From Unio delphinus (taxonomy: Eukaryota > Mollusca > Bivalvia > Unionida > Unionidae), in the NCBI GenBank assembly GCA_029339505.1, contig JAQISU010000155.1:22350001-22414000 (forward strand): DNA of 64,000 nt. The letters are read 5' to 3'. Position numbers and translations under genes: made by a program. Positions 61,201 to 64,000 of the stretch are shown piece by piece; the first letter of the stretch is position 1; every line of letters begins with the position of its first letter. Below the pieces are notes generated by a model. It did not search any database and was not told the origin of the DNA. It saw nothing but the letters and a program-made list of their open reading frames with translations.

Positions 61201-63469
61201 AAGTCGTTGCTCAAGACAATTGGTATCAATACAGTCTGAGCAGGAAGTCCAGTTTTCAAAATTTGAAAATGAACTGGGTTTATGAAGCAGAAACATTCGT
61301 AACTACAGTGTAAATATTTTGTTCCTTATTCATAGTTCTTAAAATATTACAACCATTTAGATAAAATGCTATACAGGAATGATTATCATAATATTATAAT
61401 CAGACAGATGTAATGAAATAATGCTTGCTCAGTGCAAGCAGGATAACTGGAATAGAAGAGATGAGTGTTGTATGAAAAGTCAAGCACAGGCGTTAACTCT
61501 GTTAAACATCAAATTCAGTCTCATATCATCAAAACTCTTGTTCATTATGAAATCTCATAGCTAATATGATTGAAATAAAACTAGAAGTAATAAAACTAGA
61601 AGTATCTTGCTAATTATGAGGTCTCATAGCTAATATGATTGATATAAAACCAGACTATCTTCCTAATTATGAAGTCTCATAGCTAATATGATTGATATAA
61701 AACCAGACGTATCTTGCTAATTATGAAATCTCATAGCTAATATGATTGATATAAAACCAGACGTATCTTGCTAATTATGAAGTCTCATAGCTAATATGAT
61801 TGATATAAAACCAGATGTATCTTGCTAATTATGAAGTCTTATAGCTAATATGATTGATATAAAACCAGATGTATCTTGCTAATTATGAAATCTCATAGCT
61901 AATATGATTGATATAAAACCAGATGTATCTTGCTAATTATGAAGTCTCATAGCTAATATGATTGATATAAAACCAGACTATCTTCCTAATTATGAAATCT
62001 CATAGCTAATATGATTGATATAAAACCAGACATATCTTGCTAATTATGAAATCTCATAGCTAATATGATTGATATAAAACCAGATGTATCTTGCTAATTA
62101 TGAAATCTCATTGCTAATATGATTGATATAAAACCAGATGTATCTTGCTAATTATGAAATCTCATAGCTAATATGATTGATATAAAACCAGACATATCAT
62201 GCTAATTTTGAAGTCTCATAGCTAATATGATTGATATAAAACTGGAAGTATCTTGCTAATTATGCAGTCTCATAGCTAATGTGATTGAAATAAAACTAGA
62301 AGTATCTTGCTAATTATGAAGTCTCATAGCTAATATGATTGATATAAAACCAGAAATATCTTGCTAATTATGAAGTCTCATAGCTAATATGAAACTAGAA
62401 ACAACAGTATCCAGATCCACATGTTATCTTTTTTTAAAACTCAAATTAATGGTTTCATTTAATTGGACACGTTTTTAGAACATTACAAGAAGAATGACAA
62501 GTCACACAGATCTTATATAGTTTCAAAGTTAAAATCTAAAGGCACAGTCCCTGGGGATTAGGATAAACACAGCCATTAATATCAGCCTGCATATATAAAG
62601 TTGTCTTTTCATGCCCAGTAAGTGTTTATATGGTTATAAGGTGATGCTGTCACAAGGTCTACGTTACTCTGGAGCCTGACAGTATGAAATAATAATAATA
62701 ATGAGGACTTTGTATAGCGCCTAATCTTTAGAAGATCTAAGTGCTCTATAACATTGGACAACAAATAATGAAATGATTACAAAATACAAACACCATGAAA
62801 TTAGACAACAGAAAACATGCTGAATATATTAAAGGTAAGAAAACATCTTTGGATTCAAACCCATGACCTCTTGATTGAAATTTGGTTAAAAGTATGCTTG
62901 TAAAGTATGTGGTGACAGATAATATTACCTTGTGACCTTGTCCTTTGACATTTTGATCAAAGATATTGGCTTCTTCCTTACCCAAAGCTCACACCATCCA
63001 CAAATCTGATACAGGTATATAACGCAGAATTCTTGTTATTTGCCCACATCATTTCACTTCTTCGATTCACTATTATCTTGACTTTGATCCCATATCAATA
63101 AACCTCTTCCTTGCTACAAGTGAAAGTCTTCCACAAAGTGTGGTAAAAGTAGATAGTGAAAAACTAAATGTTTTGTGCAGAAATGAAATTGGTAATAGAC
63201 ATATGTAACATGACAACAGATGCTACCTTATGTCAGGAATATAAAATTGTTTAAGAACAGCAGTGATCACTTTTGAAAGTGTAAGATATAAAGTGCAGCC
63301 AAGACAAAAAAAACTGACCAGTGAGTCAATGTTGGCTCCTAGCATCATGGTGAGATGGGTCAGAAGACGAATGATGCCACAGTAAGCAGGAGTAAGAGTT
63401 CTCTCTGGACCAATCTGTGTCCTGTTCTCAGCACGGCCCAGAATATGTCCCGTTTCTGTACGGTCCACA
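23934..63469 (-). CDS. RNF213: RNF213 (mysterin)-type giant E3 ubiquitin ligase, C-terminal 663 residues in 14 exons (5' part outside the window)
   Basis: RNF213 is a very large AAA+ protein and E3 ubiquitin ligase of the cytosol and lipid-droplet surface, active in lipid metabolism and defence against intracellular microbes. The AAA+ core, RING and RZ finger lie upstream of this window. The first exon here (DRTETGHILGRAEN, PERTLTP, RLLTHLTMMLGA) corresponds to the stretch directly after the RZ finger in this family. The following exons carry the C-terminal domain: HDLNDLHRALGKSLDDV, IRYLPSILKLQR, AYSVLEFLFRKQNDFL, AHLISYHPEQDILPLVLANC and SFEVGKGTTIEYNF. All 13 introns are GT-AG with phases that match exactly, giving one unbroken frame to the TGA at 23,934. 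Identification rests on motif recognition, not a search. Introns total about 37.5 kb and are full of satellites and transposons. Confidence 0.88.
24931..25251 (+). mobile_element. tRNA-derived SINE
   Basis: Pol III A box (TGGTCTAGCAGTTAGAGC, 24,943-24,960) and B box (GGGTTCAATCC, 24,986-24,996) head the element. A body with GTTAGTGCTAGGACTGGTCA and GTGACTGGGTGAGACATCAT follows, closing in a (CAAA)n tail. From memory the body is of a type common in bivalve genomes. It sits in the intron between exons 13 and 14. Confidence 0.85.
25252..26719. other. Intron between RNF213-type exons 13 and 14, remainder
   Basis: AT-rich, no gene or clear repeat seen. Confidence 0.6.
26720..26919 (-). CDS. RNF213: RNF213-type exon 13 (residues 545-610)
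   Basis: Acceptor GTCTCTTTCAG, donor GTGAGA (26,714-26,719). Phase 0 in, 2 out. Encodes MIFDGLPEHFHEDFSAELTE and LERLELLLELMFECI. Without splicing it would end at a stop six bases on. The strong donor and phase match to 24,093 argue that it continues. Confidence 0.82.
26920..27845. other. Intron between exons 12 and 13, unique part
   Basis: No gene recognised; leads directly into the 42-bp satellite. Confidence 0.6.
27846..30600. repeat. 42-bp satellite, about 65 copies
   Basis: The unit contains TTGTGTTATGTACCTTACTG and GAAACTACTGA. Units differ mainly in a 6-base window (AGCTAG, AACAAG, AAAGAG or AATGGG) and by an extra T (GATTTGTG), giving a readable order of variants with repeated blocks. 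The period is 14 codons, so long open frames appear on both strands; they are not genes. It fills one RNF213-type intron. Confidence 0.95.
30601..31369. other. Intron remainder before exon 12
   Basis: Unique AT-rich DNA; (GGAA)n at 31,316-31,340. Nothing else seen. Confidence 0.6.
31370..31459 (-). CDS. RNF213: RNF213-type exon 12 (residues 515-544)
   Basis: Acceptor TTTCCACAG, donor GTAAAC. 30 codons, phase 0 both ends. Encodes HAKSLWLLLSLEKTKHLAL. A (GGAA)n run sits 25-60 bp into the following intron. Confidence 0.84.
32053..32244 (-). CDS. RNF213: RNF213-type exon 11 (residues 451-514)
   Basis: Acceptor CCCTTCAG, donor GTGAAT. 64 codons, phase 0 both ends. Encodes LCQALDNLDIAISFLKSIGG and DKFMVETLRM. 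Confidence 0.85.
33267..33341 (-). CDS. RNF213: RNF213-type exon 10 (residues 426-450)
   Basis: Acceptor CTGTTTAG, donor GTGAGA. 25 codons, phase 0 both ends. Encodes ELMVYRAEYTNATVFRKLQE. Confidence 0.83.
33894..35363 (+). mobile_element. Pogo-like DNA transposon remnant, 1.47 kb, TA target duplication
   Basis: Perfect 25-bp terminal inverted repeats starting CCGTATTTTCGCGC, bounded on both sides by TA (33,892-33,893 and 35,364-35,365). The sub-terminal regions carry several AACCCGC repeats in both orientations. Inside, the plus strand encodes a broken DNA-binding region of a pogo/CENP-B-type transposase. No DDE catalytic domain remains, so the copy is non-autonomous. Confidence 0.9.
34789..35028 (+). 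pseudogene. Pogo-type transposase N-terminal fragment
   Basis: The ATG at 34,789 opens KRKSYTADFKLTAIAYAE and IDESVIRGWRKEKE, a psq/Brinker-type helix-turn-helix, and stops at TGA near 34,939. In another frame KWPHLEADLKQWIVAQR follows, resembling the beginning of the second (CENP-B-type) HTH. A frameshift separates them and the catalytic part is gone. Confidence 0.8.
35418..35582. repeat. ~80-bp tandem duplication
   Basis: Two copies containing ACAGAAATTACTGACTTAAT and AAGTGTAAAGAAACA, differing by short indels. Confidence 0.88.
35869..35929. repeat. (TACA)n microsatellite
   Basis: TACG units passing into TACA units. Confidence 0.92.
36153..38062. mobile_element. TA-flanked non-autonomous DNA transposon, 1.9 kb, with captured DNA
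   Basis: Terminal inverted repeats start CCGTATTTTCCGGCCTATA and are bounded by TA at 36,151-36,152 and 38,063-38,064. Sub-terminal blocks repeat ATATAAGTCGATTCGGAGTA in both orientations. An internal 50-bp block (GTTTAAACCTACGGTAATTT) occurs at 36,408 and 37,385. No transposase frame is visible. A ~230-bp internal stretch resembles host DNA at 39,033-39,260. The terminus shares CCGTATTTTC with the pogo-like element at 33,894, suggesting related families. Confidence 0.85.
36458..36700 (-). pseudogene. Decayed copy of the exon-like segment at 39,133-39,239, inside a transposon
   Basis: On the minus strand it keeps an ATTCAG acceptor-like site, GACAAAATTATTGAATATTT and a GGTGAGTACACGGTG donor region matching 39,260-39,105 at roughly 70-75% by eye. 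The reading frame is broken. It lies entirely between the terminal inverted repeats of the 36,153-38,062 element. Confidence 0.65.
38144..38357 (-). CDS. RNF213: RNF213-type exon 9 (residues 354-425)
   Basis: Acceptor CATTACAG, donor GTACGT. Phase 2 in, 0 out. Encodes VKVRDITPAHLISYHPEQD, LPLVLANCNYSFEVGKGTT and EKQIIDRFLFGK, the best-conserved block of the C-terminal domain. A decayed partial copy of this exon lies 0.5 kb upstream (38,837-38,918). Confidence 0.9.
38358..38649. other. Intron upstream of exon 9, proximal part
   Basis: No gene or repeat recognised. Confidence 0.55.
38650..38712. repeat. Alternating (TG)n/(CG)n tract
   Basis: 63 bp of strictly alternating pyrimidine and purine, mainly TG and CG, a classic Z-DNA-prone composition. 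Confidence 0.92.
38837..38918 (-). pseudogene. Decayed partial duplicate of RNF213-type exon 9
   Basis: Encodes VKVRDITLAHLISCHPEHD, matching VKVRDITPAHLISYHPEQD of exon 9 (38,144-38,357), after an acceptor-like TTTGCCAG. Beyond the His-Asp the similarity and frame fade, and no donor is kept. Confidence 0.75.
39133..39239 (-). CDS. Candidate exon (35 codons) in the intron between exons 8 and 9
   Basis: Acceptor TTATTTCAG and donor GTGAGT frame TWDKVIEYLKSMLCSFLMEL followed by VFYIQCMDEIC. Phase 0 in and 2 out; the outgoing phase fits exon 9. The main transcript works without it, and RNF213 proteins as I recall them do not need an insert here. It may be an alternative exon, a relic of a duplicated part of the gene, or an exon of a nested gene. 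Confidence 0.4.
39307..39380 (-). CDS. Candidate exon (24 codons) next to the 39,133 exon
   Basis: Acceptor TTTTTGCAG, weak donor GTACTG. Encodes KLFVLMNATNGGFKSKLTF. Leaves in phase 0, which fits the candidate exon at 39,239, but needs phase 1 on entry, which exon 8 (phase 2 out) does not supply. Hence it is a doubtful part of the main transcript. Confidence 0.3.
39381..41936. other. Intron between exons 8 and 9, central part
   Basis: No gene supported. Contains a G-run next to an A-run (40,984-41,023), a hairpin TTCGTGG...CCACGAA near 41,067-41,090, and two diverged copies of a ~180-bp sequence (about 41,110-41,200 and 41,265-41,345). Confidence 0.5.
41937..43130 (+). mobile_element. 5'-truncated LINE fragment, FADD-type reverse transcriptase
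   Basis: The open frame 41,937-42,842 starts in the reverse-transcriptase palm (MAPTLFSLLFSAML), holds the catalytic FADDCALN and continues to the C-terminal block (TLLNTCKMWTVY, KKWQDKVPDTEVLTQAG, LCWAGHVV). After frameshifts, a C2H2 finger remnant (CPICKKTFHARVGLIS) lies near 43,029-43,085. It is the same family as the element at 47,381-50,271, in opposite orientation and more decayed. The endonuclease is missing. Confidence 0.88.
43338..43520 (+). mobile_element. Diverged tRNA-derived SINE
   Basis: GCTTAGTTGGTACAACATTG followed by AGGCTTGTAATCCAGAGGT mirrors the D-arm and anticodon arm of a tRNA (anticodon position TGT), and GGATTAATACCC the T-arm, with several mismatches. The body continues for about 110 bp. 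Too diverged to be a working tRNA gene. Confidence 0.6.
43944..44112 (-). CDS. RNF213: RNF213-type exon 8 (residues 298-353)
   Basis: Acceptor CTTACAG, donor GTAAGA. Phase 1 in, 2 out. Encodes VSQLLPTASDAGQCAYSVLE then FLFRKQNDFLDNYY. Confidence 0.86.
44165..44765. repeat. 'GTGACCTTGACC' interspersed repeat, about four units
   Basis: GTGACCTTGACC recurs at about 44,250, 44,408, 44,572 and 44,681, each followed by related sequence including CAAGTATGAA. The same family, reversed and decayed, appears at 59,150-59,600. It merges into the 25-bp satellite. Confidence 0.75.
44766..46170. repeat. 25-bp satellite, about 56 copies
   Basis: Unit ACTTATCAAGATTATTAGTA plus ACATA. Variants include CATAACC, CGTAACT (a clustered block near 45,385-45,530), AGCAACA and three insertions of an extra AGATTATTAGTA. 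The unit is present once in the flanking repeat (AACATAACTTATCAAG), so the array probably grew from it. Confidence 0.94.
46208..46240. repeat. (GA)n microsatellite
   Basis: About 16 GA dinucleotides. Confidence 0.93.
46241..47314. other. Intron, unique AT-rich part
   Basis: No gene or repeat recognised between the (GA)n run and the LINE target site. Confidence 0.55.
47315..47380. repeat. Target-site duplication, left copy (~66 bp)
   Basis: Matches 50,272-50,337 with two mismatches, including TGTAGTGTATTTATGTTTAT and TTAGGTAGAATAAGCAAATC. It lies exactly at the 3' end of the LINE. Confidence 0.88.
47381..50271 (-). mobile_element. 5'-truncated LINE with endonuclease remnant, reverse transcriptase and C-terminal zinc finger
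   Basis: On the minus strand: an APE endonuclease lacking its N-terminus (YAPTMTNSEEAKDKF, ILGDFNARVG, MIDYILV, TDHWLL; 50,256-49,450), a stop near 49,450, then an open 549-codon frame (49,335-47,686) holding the reverse transcriptase (IDLIKAFDTVSREGLW, GMKQGCVLAPTLFSLMF, FADDCALN, YLGSTLSQ). A frameshift near 47,750 leads to RRYNDTLKASLKNLGV, and a further shift to the C-terminal C2H2 finger CPHCNRLFRARIG-x-ISHLRTH ending near 47,440. It belongs to the group often annotated as 'craniofacial development protein 2-like' elements. The element is dead but fairly young. Confidence 0.92.
47686..49335 (-). pseudogene. LINE reverse transcriptase, 549-codon open part
   Basis: Core of the 47,381-50,271 element. 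Fingers (HRGITLLCIAGKILARLLL), palm with IDLIKAFD, GMKQGCVLAP and FADDCALN, thumb and C-terminal YACETWTVY, RWAGHVVRMP. The catalytic Asp residues are present, but a stop on the 5' side and frameshifts on the 3' side separate it from the endonuclease and zinc finger. Confidence 0.9.
50272..50337. repeat. Target-site duplication, right copy (~66 bp)
   Basis: Partner of 47,315-47,380. It adjoins the truncated 5' end of the LINE (the Tyr-Ala-Pro codons of the endonuclease). Confidence 0.88.
50708..50770 (-). CDS. RNF213: RNF213-type exon 7 (residues 277-298)
   Basis: Acceptor TTTTCATAG, donor GTAAGA. Phase 1 in and out. Encodes DELPKLLEEYAEVWDLVREN. Confidence 0.82.
   Translation of the reverse strand: MNFQNYWKSMQRFGILSGKI
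50771..52473. other. Intron between exons 6 and 7
   Basis: AT-rich, no gene. Contains the 88-bp duplication at 51,122-51,290. Confidence 0.6.
51122..51290. repeat. ~88-bp tandem duplication
   Basis: Two copies containing TGACATCACATGCATA, CCTTCATGCCACGGTACTTT and TATACTCAAATGC, about 95% alike. Confidence 0.9.
52474..52615 (-). CDS. RNF213: RNF213-type exon 6 (residues 230-276)
   Basis: Acceptor GGTTGTAG, donor GTTTGT. Phase 0 in, 1 out. Encodes HLRAIRYLPSILKLQRILF, one of the most recognisable blocks of the RNF213 C-terminal domain. Confidence 0.88.
52616..53416. other. Intron between exons 5 and 6, first part
   Basis: No gene or clear repeat apart from a short A-run near 53,355. Confidence 0.55.
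53417..53669 (-). mobile_element. tRNA-derived SINE, copy 1
   Basis: On the minus strand it starts GGGGCCCCAAGTGGCCGAG, with an A box TGGCCGAGTGGTCTAAAG and B box GGGTTCGAGTCT, like a Leu/Ser tRNA head, then a body with CGTGGGTCGGTGGTTCTTTC and a tail of A-rich CAAAACAAA. It is bounded by a 12-bp imperfect target duplication (53,405-53,416 and 53,670-53,681, TAATGCTATTGA / TTATGCCATTGA). Confidence 0.85.
54166..54409 (-). mobile_element. tRNA-derived SINE, copy 2
   Basis: Same family and orientation as copy 1, more diverged (A box partly deleted), with an (ACA)n tail. Target duplication TGGCAACAT at 54,157-54,165 and 54,410-54,418. Confidence 0.85.
54419..55301. other. Intron, unique part
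   Basis: No gene recognised; (GGAT)n-like run near 55,181-55,203. Confidence 0.55.
55311..57878 (-). mobile_element. 5'-truncated LINE of a second family, with (TGA)n tail
   Basis: On the minus strand: APE endonuclease remainder (IIQVYAPTADPDDEK, GNWNTKVRKDALKDWDDH, HNQIDYILV), linker, reverse transcriptase (VDNIPAELIKNGGDS; FRSGRSTTEQIF; VFIDFKEAFDRVWHEALW; VGVRQSCLLSPMLFNIYLE; ISAEKTKLMTN; YLGSVITEEGS), then DHITNEEMCNTIRHKAGHYE and KLKLYGHVTRANSL. At least five frameshifts separate the pieces. The 3' end is a (GAT)n run at 55,311-55,326. A 9-bp target duplication AGAAAAACC is seen at 55,302-55,310 and 57,879-57,887. Confidence 0.92.
56106..56564 (-). pseudogene. Reverse-transcriptase fragment of the 55.3-57.9 kb LINE
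   Basis: 152-codon open piece with AEFRSGRSTTEQIFNLNVLC, FIDFKEAFDRVWHEALW and RQSCLLSPMLFNIYLEFIM. The GC of the usual RQGC motif is changed to SC. It ends before the YxDD region, which is frameshifted. Confidence 0.88.
57958..58163 (-). CDS. RNF213: RNF213-type exon 5 (residues 161-229)
   Basis: Acceptor TTTTTGCAG, donor GTATAT. Phase 1 in, 0 out. Encodes GSDPLLCLLYEITQPQEKIP and MWRFRSQITMDHLRHEF. The LINE at 55,311-57,878 lies only about 80 bp downstream of its donor. Confidence 0.85.
58721..58778 (-). CDS. RNF213: RNF213-type exon 4 (residues 142-160)
   Basis: Short exon between ACATAG and GTATAT. Phase 0 in, 1 out. Encodes KMEVLLKECNQQLAKDKRL. Confidence 0.78.
58779..59983. other. Intron between exons 3 and 4
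   Basis: No gene. Decayed reverse-orientation relics of the GTGACCTTGACC repeat (for example AGTTCAAGATCACTAAAGG near 59,183, CAAGGTCATGACCATTAACA near 59,260, CAAGGTCATTAATAGGGCAA near 59,555) at roughly 100-150-bp spacing. Short (CA)n near 59,958. Confidence 0.55.
59984..60081 (-). CDS. RNF213: RNF213-type exon 3 (residues 109-141)
   Basis: Acceptor TGTTTAG, donor GTATTT. Phase 1 in, 0 out. Encodes KIGKEICGLVSKDTRNEWEK and ending APALQ. Placement rests on phase and splice sites. Confidence 0.8.
60440..60845. repeat. ~100-bp tandem repeat overlapping a splice donor, about four copies
   Basis: Units near 60,465-60,560, 60,565-60,655, 60,660-60,745 and 60,748-60,845 share ATATATAGAATTACCAATGA and CTCAATTACAGCATATA-type blocks. 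The last unit runs across the donor of exon 2 (60,796) into coding sequence. Confidence 0.75.
60796..60970 (-). CDS. RNF213: RNF213-type exon 2 (residues 51-109)
   Basis: Acceptor TTTCCAG, donor GTAAGT (60,790-60,795). Phase 0 in, phase 1 out. Encodes FLWQHIEHDLNDLHRALGKS then DDVFIIMHSILS. Its 3' end and donor are part of a ~100-bp intronic tandem repeat. Confidence 0.85.
61535..62400. repeat. 54-bp minisatellite, about 16 copies
   Basis: Unit contains TATCTTGCTAATTATGAAGT, CTCATAGCTAATATGATTGA and TATAAAACCAGA. Variants include GAAATC/GAAGTC and a short TATCTTCC form. Confidence 0.93.
62690..62840 (-). mobile_element. Short 3'-end copy of the 15.4-17.6 kb LINE family
   Basis: (AAT)n followed by GAGGACTTTGTATAGCGCCT and sequence aligned to 15,414-15,560 at about 75-80% by eye. 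Only about 140 bp of the 3' end is present, so it is a severely 5'-truncated insertion. Confidence 0.8.
63319..63469 (-). CDS. RNF213: RNF213-type exon 1 of window (residues 1-50)
   Basis: Acceptor TTTTCAG before 63,469, donor GTCAGT after 63,319. It enters with one base of a split codon and leaves in phase 0. Encodes VDRTETGHILGRAEN and RLLTHLTMMLGANIDSL, the segment following the RZ finger. Confidence 0.85.
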
Positions 63470-63874
63470 CTGAAAATAAAAAAAAATAAAAAAAGGAGAG
63501 AAACAATAATTTGAGTGCTTAATATCCTTGGAAATATTCTTACACTTTGGGGTAAATAATTCTTTTTTTGCAATTTTTAATTTGGTGGAGATTTATTTGT
63601 CATATTGCTTCAAACTGAGTCATCTCCAAATAAATGTATTGTAGTGATTTACTTGAACATGATATTAAGTTTATGATATGCACAAAACAATTTACAAAAA
63701 AAAAATGTTTTTGTCATCACTAATGATGATCAATATTGACTGATGATGAGGAGTCCATAAACCTGGTGGTTGATATAGGTCACAGAGGTCTACTTTGGAA
63801 TAATGGTTCACTTTTCAGATTGTATGCACATATTAGATTTCATGACTGCACAAGCTTCAGTATCTAAGAAACTG

Positions 63875-63935
<61 letters not shown>

Positions 63936-64000
63936 GAAGGCCACACAATTAATACATCGTGCGAAGTGGGTCACAGTAATCTAATGTTGAAATGGTGGTG
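63470..64000. other. Intron upstream of exon 1 of window
   Basis: No coding exon seen to the window edge. Contains a (AT)n(AC)n microsatellite at about 63,878-63,935. Confidence 0.6.

Overview
The window is animal genomic DNA, most likely from a marine mollusc and probably a bivalve. The signs are AT-rich sequence, spliced genes with GT-AG introns, dense 5'-truncated LINEs, tRNA-derived SINEs whose bodies look like those common in bivalves, abundant (CATA)n, (CA)n and (TAA)n microsatellites, and the 'gtgaccttgacc' repeat often seen in molluscs. The assignment is an inference; no species-diagnostic gene is present.

Region 1 (1-10,030) is a compact virus-like or Polinton-like element. Its core is an intact 1,331-aa family-B DNA polymerase of the protein-primed type (minus strand, 4711-8706). 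A second, nearly identical copy of the N-terminal 2.3 kb of this gene lies in inverted orientation at 1-2301. It is broken by a 2-bp deletion and stops abruptly. Between and beside the arms are a 268-aa HTH/coiled-coil protein, two small related basic proteins (109 and 71 aa), a cysteine-rich 117-aa protein divergently paired with the polymerase, inverted repeats with perfect hairpins, and many 13-bp microhairpins. No integrase, capsid, packaging ATPase or protease is visible, so this is a minimal or fragmentary relative of Polintons/adintoviruses, not a complete one. Three copies of a ~0.2-kb repeat (9229-10026) close the region and share microhairpins with the coding part.

Region 2 (10-17.6 kb) is a repeat graveyard: (CATA)n plus a ~230-bp module in three copies, a plus-strand LINE fragment (11,994-13,140), possible small exons near 14.0-14.9 kb, and a decayed minus-strand LINE with a (TAA)n tail (15,362-17,570). 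From 17.6 to 23.9 kb the DNA is noncoding apart from minisatellites.

Region 3 (23,934-63,469, minus strand) is the C-terminal end of a giant RNF213 (mysterin)-type E3 ubiquitin ligase gene. Fourteen exons were placed by reading frame, splice sites and phase. Joined in order they give an unbroken 663-residue C-terminus beginning just after where the RZ finger of this family should lie; the rest of the gene lies to the right of the window. The introns hold a ~2.75-kb satellite of 42-bp units, a 1.4-kb satellite of 25-bp units, 49-, 54- and ~100-bp arrays, two TA-flanked DNA transposons (one pogo-like, one carrying a decayed copy of a nearby exon-like segment), three truncated LINEs (one with a ~66-bp target-site duplication) and four SINEs.
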